A stretch of DNA of 64,000 bases from the NCBI RefSeq assembly GCF_027859255.1, contig NZ_JAQHXR010000002.1, positions 372,001 to 436,000 on the forward strand, read 5' to 3'. Below the pieces are notes generated by a model. It did no database searches. It was not told where the DNA came from and was given only the letters and a program-made list of their open reading frames with translations. Positions within the stretch are counted from its first letter, which is position 1; each line of letters begins with the position of its first letter. The stretch comes from Helicobacter ibis. GTDB taxonomy: Bacteria > Campylobacterota > Campylobacteria > Campylobacterales > Helicobacteraceae. Below, piece by piece: positions 58,022 through 64,000 of the stretch. The position numbers and the translations under genes were made by a program.

Positions 58022-60288
58022 TTTATCACCTCTAAAAATCCTTTTTTGCATTCTTTTAGTGCGAAATTATAATAAATTTCTTTTATTTTTTTAGTTCTCT
58101 CGCCTCTTCTTTTGTATATTTTTTTATTTGCTACTAATGTGCTAACTAGTTCTATATACTGCTCTTTAGTATATCCTTGACCAAAAATTTCTACATCATA
58201 ATATTTCTTAGCAATTTCTCTAAAGCCTTTTTGTTGTTGCAATGTTAAATTTTGTGCATATCCAATACTTAGTGGAATATTCTTAGGAAGCAAACGATAA
58301 CCTTTAATATATGTAAAACCACCATTTTCAACTTTCAATGTAAAATCAGCAAAAGTCAGCATATCTTTGGTACCTACTTTTACATACATTGAATACGGCT
58401 TTATATCTTTATGAATCTTTATTCCCTTTTTATTGTAGATAAAGATTATTTGCCCATATTCATAATCTTCCTTAGTAGATTCTAATAATTCACTAAATCC
58501 TGCAACCTCTGGTGTTAGCTCTTCTAAATTCTCAACCCATACCAAGCTTTTATCACCATATTTTAGCTCTTTTAATTCTATTGGTCCTTGATACTCTCTT
58601 TTTTCATAGCTTACAGATACGCCCTTCTTAGCTAAAAACTCATCCAAGCTCTCTCCTTGTCCTAGAGGGAATGTATCACAGAATATATCAATTATATGTC
58701 CATACACATGAGGATTAACAAAGCCGGGCATAAAAAATCTATCACTAACTCCTAATGCTTCAACCTTTTTTCTAATATCAGGTTCATTTCCATTTCCAGC
58801 AGCAATGAAAATAGTATTTTGATTTTCTTTTAGAATCTTTGCTATAGTCTCCAAATACTCATCACTATCAACTTTTACAAGCCTACCAATAACACCAAGC
58901 ACAACGGTATCGTTTTTTATAGGATATTTTGCTTTTTCTTTTATTATTAGACTTTCATCAATTTGGGGATTGTAGAATTTATCTCTATCCATAGGCACAT
59001 GGACTTGCTCTATTTTATATGGAGATTCAGGAGAAAAATGACTTATTCTCTTATCAATACCCTCTATATCATAGTATCCATTCCCATGACTCCAAAAAAT
59101 TTGCAAAGGAGCGCATCTACTAATTAGCAAAAAGCTAGATATAGGAAGATTATTATCAAATATAGCTATATCTATTCCTATATCTAAAATACTCTCTCTT
59201 ATTTTTAGTACCTTTTGCAGATGAGAGTGGTAACATATATCATCATTCACAACAGATGCACTTGGCAGATATACATCAACGCCAAGTTTACAATACTCCT
59301 GCATACACTCTAAAGAATCTTGACTTTTCTCAATATATGATAGAGAGATAATATTAAATTCATAATTATCAGCTATATCTTTATGGGCTAACAATGCCTT
59401 TATAAAAGAATACTCTACATTATTTGGTGAGTTAGATACAATTCTATCCTTTATTAGGGCTACTTTTATTTTCCCATTCTTAGCTTTTTGTTTTTTACAT
59501 GGGATTAGATTTTTTGCATATTGCTTATAATAAAATTCTGTTAATTTTGTTATTTCATCATTATATTTTTTCCAATCATCACCACAAGTGGCTAAGTTTC
59601 CATAGATGTGATAAATAATAAATTCCAAATACAACGATAAAGCAAGATTGGAATCTTTTAGAGCTTTACTAAGGATGCTTTTCATCATAGGGTATATATC
59701 TAGCCAAGATCTATGAGCAATATAATGTCCTACATTCCAAAAGCACTGCAATGTCCAGTTTAATACACTCCTCTTTTCTTCATTATTAAGCTTAGAAAAT
59801 TCTCCTAGCGTTTCTTTTAGGATTCTCAAAAATACTTCTATAGGTATCTTATTACAAGTGAAAAATTCACAAACAAACAAAAGCAAATTAGAAACACTAT
59901 TATCAATTTTAACTAGCATTAACTCTTTTGCAAAGGATTCTAAAGCAACCTCTCCATTACCACTTAGAATCTCTAAGATAGTAATAGAAATCAAATTTTG
60001 TAGCTTATCTATATTGGTATGTGCGTGTGCTTTTTTATATTTTTGGATATATGATTTAAATAGTTTATTTTTCTTTATACCACGACATACACCATAGCTC
60101 CAAAATAAATTAAACTCCACTGTATTGTTGTTTTGCAACTCGAGTAACGCCCTCTTTTGTAAGGCTTCTGCTATTTGAAACCTTACTTGCTCCTCTAGCT
60201 CCCCACCATCTCTAATAAAATAGCAAAGCTTTATAAATCCTTCATTATCTAAAGTTTCTATATCATAAATAATTTTTGTTAGCTCCAT
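58012..60288 (-). CDS. GT-B glycosyltransferase, first paralogue
   Basis: 758 residues. A helical N-terminal half (about 1-270) is followed by a GT-B fold resembling OGT/HMW1C-like enzymes (GT41-like): ALIKDRIVSNSPNNVEYSF, IFWSHGNGYYDIEGIDKRIS, LGVIGRLVKVDSDEYLE, MPGFVNPHVYGHIIDIF and GQGESLDEFLAKKGVSV. Likely an inner-leaflet or cytoplasmic glycan/protein glycosyltransferase; donor and acceptor unknown. The 330-bp segment 58666-58995 is nearly identical to the next gene upstream. Confidence 0.75.
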   Translation of the reverse strand: MELTKIIYDIETLDNEGFIKLCYFIRDGGELEEQVRFQIAEALQKRALLELQNNNTVEFNLFWSYGVCRGIKKNKLFKSYIQKYKKAHAHTNIDKLQNLISITILEILSGNGEVALESFAKELMLVKIDNSVSNLLLFVCEFFTCNKIPIEVFLRILKETLGEFSKLNNEEKRSVLNWTLQCFWNVGHYIAHRSWLDIYPMMKSILSKALKDSNLALSLYLEFIIYHIYGNLATCGDDWKKYNDEITKLTEFYYKQYAKNLIPCKKQKAKNGKIKVALIKDRIVSNSPNNVEYSFIKALLAHKDIADNYEFNIISLSYIEKSQDSLECMQEYCKLGVDVYLPSASVVNDDICYHSHLQKVLKIRESILDIGIDIAIFDNNLPISSFLLISRCAPLQIFWSHGNGYYDIEGIDKRISHFSPESPYKIEQVHVPMDRDKFYNPQIDESLIIKEKAKYPIKNDTVVLGVIGRLVKVDSDEYLETIAKILKENQNTIFIAAGNGNEPDIRKKVEALGVSDRFFMPGFVNPHVYGHIIDIFCDTFPLGQGESLDEFLAKKGVSVSYEKREYQGPIELKELKYGDKSLVWVENLEELTPEVAGFSELLESTKEDYEYGQIIFIYNKKGIKIHKDIKPYSMYVKVGTKDMLTFADFTLKVENGGFTYIKGYRLLPKNIPLSIGYAQNLTLQQQKGFREIAKKYYDVEIFGQGYTKEQYIELVSTLVANKKIYKRRGERTKKIKEIYYNFALKECKKGFLEVINCK
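58666..58995 (-). repeat. 330-bp segment nearly identical to 60923-61252, copy 1
   Basis: Only 4 base differences by eye from copy 2, one changing Asp to Glu (VDSDEYLE vs VDSEEYLE). Flanking parts of the two genes are much less alike, so this looks like gene conversion. Confidence 0.9.
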
Positions 60289-60292
60289 AATT

Positions 60293-62611
60293 CTAGCCTC
60301 TAATTATTTGTGTGAATTTTTTAATTAATTCTTGCTGGAATTTGTTTGTTTGCAACACTCCATGTTTTCCATAAAATTCCCCAAGTTTATCTCTTGCCTT
60401 TTTGTTTTCTATTAAAAATTTTGCCTTTTTTATATATTGCTCCTTACTAAACGCACTGCAACACCAACCAATATAACTACCATCTATATAATATTCTTGT
60501 ATATTATCTGCCATTTCTTTCCACCATCTAAGATTCTTTGCGTGATATACACACCATATAAGCTCTTTTTCGCAGACAAAATTCCCACCTAAATGCTCAA
60601 AACAATCACCCACTACATGAATCTTATAATCACCCAAAAGTTCCATATCTTCATTGCTAATATCAGCCACATACACTCTATCTCTTATATCATCACACAC
60701 TTTTAATTTCTTGTTTGTAACAAAAATACAATCCGTCTTTATAAATTCATCAAACCCGCAAACATTTGGCTTAAACTCTTCTAAGTTATCACAATATACT
60801 AATACTTTTTTACCAAGTTTTAATTCTCTTAACTTTCCACTAAATGTGCATTCTCTATTTAGCAAATTCAAAAATGCACCCCTTTTTGCTAAAAACTCAG
60901 AAAAACTCTCACCTTGATCCAAAGGGAATGTATTACAGAATATATCAATTATATGTCCATATACATGAGGATTAACAAAGCCGGGCATAAAAAATCTATC
61001 ACTAACTCCTAATGCTTCAACCTTTTTTCTAATATCAGGTTCATTTCCATTTCCAGCAGCAATGAAAATAGTATTTTGATTTTCTTTTAGAATCTTTGCT
61101 ATAGTTTCCAAATACTCTTCACTATCAACTTTTACAAGCCTACCAATAACACCAAGCACAACGGTATCGTTTTTTATAGGATATTTTGCTTTTTCTTTTA
61201 TTATTAGACTTTCATCAATTTGGGGATTGTAGAATTTATCTCTATCCATAGGTATAAAAAATTGCTCAAATTTAAATTCCTTGCTACGTGGATTAAAGTG
61301 ACTTATTCTATCATCTATTCCAAATATATCATACGAACCATTTCCATGAGACCAATATATCTGTCTCGGAGCACTTCTAGTGCAGAATAAAAAATCAGAA
61401 CAATCTATAGTGCCTGTTGAAATTAAAATATCAATACCATCTTGGAATATATAATTTCTAATTGTCAAAGCTTTATTTAAATGAGAATAATAATAACCCT
61501 CTTTAAGCAATATATCAGACAAACTTACCACTTTTACACCCAAGTCTCGTATAGATTCTATTTCTACTTTACCATCAGCACTTTTTTGTATGTAGGACAT
61601 AGAGTATACTACCAATTCATATTTACTAACAAACTCATCGCTACCCATTAATGCTTTATATAAGGAATACTCAACTTTATACGGTGAATTACCAACAATT
61701 CTATCCTCTAATATTCCTATTTTGATTTTTCTATTTTCTTCTATACATATGTCGTCTTTGCATTTTGGAAGTTTTTTACCATATTCTACGAAATACGGTT
61801 CCACCAACTTTACTACACTTGCATTATACTCCTCCCAATCTTCATCTATTTGAGCTGAATTACCAAATTTATGATAAATATAAAATTCCACATACATGGC
61901 CTCATCAAGTTCATTTCTTTCTAACAGGCCCCTCAAAACTTCAAGCCACACAGGATAATTGTCTCTCCATTTTAAATTATTAAAATAATGTCTAGTGTTC
62001 CAAAAGCAGTGCATAGACCATAAAAATATACTTCTCCTTGTTGTATTATCAAGGCTAAAATACACTTCATCACTTAGATTCTTCCTTTGAATCTCCAAAA
62101 TCCACTCAATAGGTATATAATAGTAATACAAAAATGTAAGAACAAAATCATTCAAATCAGCAATATAATAATCATTTAAAGTTAAAAACATTATGTTTTC
62201 TAAGAAAAATTTAACAGCCCCTTCTCTATCTCCACTAAGCATAATAGCGACACTTGCATAGTCAATAAATAACAATCTTTCATAATAAGATAAAGAAGTA
62301 TCTCTAATATAAGGTTTGCAAAAATCAACATAACTTAAAAACCGCTCATCGTCTCTCGCACAATCAAAAATACCATAAGCCCATAAAATAGTCCTATCTG
62401 GTACATCACCACCTTTAAAAATTATCTCATAAGATTTATCTTGCAATAGTTGTGCTATTTGTTCTTTTAATGGCGTTTCTAAGTTCTCCTGCCAACCCTT
62501 GCCAAAAGCTCTTAGCAACATACATACATTATTTAGATCTTTTTTACTCTGTGATTCTTGTAGCCTCTTTATTATTTCTTCTTCTTGCAATTCCATTAAC
62601 ATCTTTCCCAA
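60293..62611 (-). CDS. GT-B glycosyltransferase, second paralogue
   Basis: 772 residues, same plan as the first paralogue: helical N-terminal half, then ILEDRIVGNSPYKVEYSL, IYWSHGNGSYDIFGIDDRIS, the shared LGVIGRLVKVDSEEYLE region and GESFSEFLAKRGAFL. The C-terminal 150 residues differ (extra CDNLEEFKPNVCGF, HVVGDCFEHL). TTG 62611 is in frame but ATG 62602 or 62596 may be the real start. The two enzymes may differ in acceptor while sharing a donor site. Confidence 0.75.
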   Translation of the reverse strand: MGKMLMELQEEEIIKRLQESQSKKDLNNVCMLLRAFGKGWQENLETPLKEQIAQLLQDKSYEIIFKGGDVPDRTILWAYGIFDCARDDERFLSYVDFCKPYIRDTSLSYYERLLFIDYASVAIMLSGDREGAVKFFLENIMFLTLNDYYIADLNDFVLTFLYYYYIPIEWILEIQRKNLSDEVYFSLDNTTRRSIFLWSMHCFWNTRHYFNNLKWRDNYPVWLEVLRGLLERNELDEAMYVEFYIYHKFGNSAQIDEDWEEYNASVVKLVEPYFVEYGKKLPKCKDDICIEENRKIKIGILEDRIVGNSPYKVEYSLYKALMGSDEFVSKYELVVYSMSYIQKSADGKVEIESIRDLGVKVVSLSDILLKEGYYYSHLNKALTIRNYIFQDGIDILISTGTIDCSDFLFCTRSAPRQIYWSHGNGSYDIFGIDDRISHFNPRSKEFKFEQFFIPMDRDKFYNPQIDESLIIKEKAKYPIKNDTVVLGVIGRLVKVDSEEYLETIAKILKENQNTIFIAAGNGNEPDIRKKVEALGVSDRFFMPGFVNPHVYGHIIDIFCNTFPLDQGESFSEFLAKRGAFLNLLNRECTFSGKLRELKLGKKVLVYCDNLEEFKPNVCGFDEFIKTDCIFVTNKKLKVCDDIRDRVYVADISNEDMELLGDYKIHVVGDCFEHLGGNFVCEKELIWCVYHAKNLRWWKEMADNIQEYYIDGSYIGWCCSAFSKEQYIKKAKFLIENKKARDKLGEFYGKHGVLQTNKFQQELIKKFTQIIRG
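60923..61252 (-). repeat. 330-bp segment nearly identical to 58666-58995, copy 2
   Basis: Encodes the donor-domain core from about FYNPQIDESL to IIDIFCNTFPL. Sharp edges on both sides: TTTGATCC versus GTCCTAG upstream of AGGGAATG on the plus strand, and GGTATAAA versus GGCACATG after ATAGG. Confidence 0.9.
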
Positions 62612-62639
62612 AAAATTTTAGGAAAGATTATAGCTAAAT

Positions 62640-63122
62640 TTAATACACTTCATTCCACCAAGATGATTTACATATCTTGCATACATCAAGCATACCTTCT
62701 TTATTATCTCCGATTTTATACCGTGTGCATATATCCCTATGCAAACTACTATTCCAAATATTTTCTATCGTTTGGCTATATATATTCCCAAAACTAAGTA
62801 GAGTTACATCCCTACTAGCCAACATACCTCTTTGAAATTCACATTTAGTTACACTTCCATCTGGCAAAACATATAAACTAGAACTGATAAATCCGCAACT
62901 ATGTCTTTTGTTTGGGATATTGTTAAATTCATTTTGTTCCCAATATTTATTGCTTGGATTATATAAATCAACATAAAAATCATCTCTAAATTTGGACACT
63001 TCAAACATAAAATCCAATGCTTCTTTATAGAGTTCAATTTCATGCTGAATAGTAAGTTGGCATTTTATATCGAAATCATTATCTTTTAAAAATTGTAAGT
63101 TTTGACAAATTTGAAATTTCAT
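62640..63122 (-). pseudogene. Radical SAM remnant R10, SPASM half only
   Basis: 160 residues resembling the C-terminal half of a radical SAM/SPASM protein: CGFISSSLYVLPDGSVTKCEF, SFGNIYSQTIENIW and CKICKSSWW. The CxxxCxxC cluster domain is absent. The upstream region to 63479 has no matching piece in any frame, so the 5' half was probably deleted. It could still be a free-standing SPASM domain. Confidence 0.7.
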
Positions 63123-63479
63123 ATTATCTTATAAAATAGAAGCTTCGTGCATATTTAATATTAACTTCTTGCTTTAATGTATCCTCTTAAGATACATAAA
63201 TCACTAGATACTACCTTTTTATTAATTTTTATAATTTTCATCAGTGCTCCTTAAACAATAAAAACGCAAAATCATAACCAAATATATCTTGTTTCAATAT
63301 ATTGATTAAATAAAAATATAGACAAATCAACAAAATATTTCTGAATCCACCAACATATCATAAATAATATTTAAGATTTCAAAATTACTAACCACACATG
63401 TATATTTTTGCTTTAAATTTAAACTCAATTTAAAAAAAAATCAGATACTCTGGTAAAAAATTATAAATCGAGGTTAAGC
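63123..63479. other. Divergent control region at the head of the 29-kb array
   Basis: About 357 AT-rich bases between the array and the divergent methyltransferase. It must hold promoters for both directions, but no clean -10/-35 was found. It has an inverted repeat (63177-63197) and an A9 run near 63432. No gene is supported. Confidence 0.5.
63177..63197. repeat. 7-bp inverted repeat in the divergent control region
   Basis: ATGTATC and GATACAT flank a 7-base loop (CTCTTAA). It could be an operator, or a hairpin in the leader of the array transcript. Confidence 0.45.
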
Positions 63480-64000
63480 ATGATGAAGAACAATTGGGAC
63501 TTAAGTTATAAAAATGGATATAATCATAACCTATATCCCAATGAAGAGCTCATTAGATTCTTAAACACTTTTATAAAAAAGCAAGTTGATATTGGACAAT
63601 TCAAAAATATATACAATAACACTACAAATCCACCCCCCCCCCCCACCTCTAATATCTCGACTTTAAATATACGAGCACTAGATTTTGGTTGTGGAATAGG
63701 AAGACAAACCCTGTTTTTAAGTGAGTTTGATATAGAAAGCCATGGTATAGATATATCTAAACAAGCAATAGATAAAGCAAAAAAACTTTCAGAACAATTA
63801 AATATAAAAGCTATCTTTGAAATATATGACGGAAAAAATATAAAGTTTCGTGATAATTTTTTTGATTTTAGTATTAGTTTGGGAGTTTTAAATTGCATAC
63901 CAATAGCTAACCTACCTAACATACTAAGAGAAATAAAAAGAGTTACTAAAAAATACTGCTTTTTTACTTTGATTGGAGATATATCACACAAAATAAAATA
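63480..64000 (+). CDS. SAM methyltransferase with in-frame poly-C tract, cut by window edge
   Basis: Starts at ATG 63480 (GAGG upstream), or ATG 63483. Residues 1-55 include NWDLSYKNGYNHNLYPNEE; a C12 tract encodes proline (NPPPPPTSN); then the SAM motif ALDFGCGIGRQTLFLS and IDISKQAIDKAKKLSEQL. The frame is still open at base 64000. The tract sits in a linker before the SAM fold and is in frame. Divergent from the array, with poly-C rather than poly-G on the coding strand. Confidence 0.8.
   Translation, partial: MMKNNWDLSYKNGYNHNLYPNEELIRFLNTFIKKQVDIGQFKNIYNNTTNPPPPPTSNISTLNIRALDFGCGIGRQTLFLSEFDIESHGIDISKQAIDKAKKLSEQLNIKAIFEIYDGKNIKFRDNFFDFSISLGVLNCIPIANLPNILREIKRVTKKYCFFTLIGDISHKIK
63633..63644 (+). 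repeat. Poly-C tract 14 (C12), in frame
   Basis: Coding strand AAATCCA-C12-ACCTCTAATATC. Four proline codons. It lacks the TCTGC flank when read on either strand in the same orientation as the others. Confidence 0.95.

Noticed and set aside
34793-63644. All OFF calls as sequencing errors
   Set aside because: Homopolymer errors cannot be excluded for any single tract, but error would not create the shared flanks, and both ON and OFF states with lengths 8-13 fit real phase variation.

Overview
The window looks like a chromosomal segment of a Helicobacter species (Campylobacterota). It is AT-rich, and its housekeeping blocks match known Helicobacter/Campylobacter gene order: panD-ybaB-PDZ protein, ispA-surE, serS-pflB, gatA-guaB and nifS-nifU. 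A compact SRP RNA is also present.

Bases 1-17059 are core genes: a Csd4/Pgp1-type murein carboxypeptidase (cut by the left edge), gap, a YccA-like membrane protein, panD, ybaB, ispA, surE, tcdA, an N-carbamoylputrescine amidase, a MATE exporter, serS, the flagellar-motor TPR protein pflB, gatA and guaB. Bases 17060-23671 are accessory and probably a small defence island. It holds a type IIG-like restriction-methylation gene broken by two frameshifts, then a tight four-gene operon (sce7726-like nuclease-fold protein, membrane/coiled-coil protein, ImmA/IrrE metallopeptidase, Beta-family protein). Bases 23780-34153 return to core functions: SRP RNA, a peptidase E-like protein, an aminotransferase, a nucleotide-sugar epimerase, kdsB, nifS/nifU, terC and polA.

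Bases 34154-63122 form one 29-kb minus-strand gene array with almost no gaps. It encodes apparent surface-glycan machinery: two formyltransferases, two DegT/DnrJ aminotransferases, two SDRs, a WbuC-like cupin, a hexapeptide acyltransferase, six methyltransferases, a split transketolase, nine radical SAM/SPASM enzymes plus one remnant, and two large paralogous glycosyltransferases. A further methyltransferase is divergent at the right edge.

The striking feature is a set of 13 poly-G tracts (G8-G13 on the coding strand) in this array, plus one poly-C tract in the divergent methyltransferase. Eleven of the 13 are preceded directly by CTGC, ten by TCTGC, and several by the longer ATTCTCTGC. The shared flank is read in all three frames in different genes, so the conserved unit is DNA, not a peptide. 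It looks like a portable contingency cassette that has spread through the operon. From the tract lengths as given I read six genes as out of frame (a methyltransferase, four radical SAM genes and an O-methyltransferase) and the others as in frame. Three tracts lie at gene 3' ends, where the phase decides whether the stop falls in an overlap with the next gene. The array therefore looks like a combinatorial switchboard for glycan chemistry. Whether it makes a capsule, LPS or flagellin glycan cannot be told from sequence alone.
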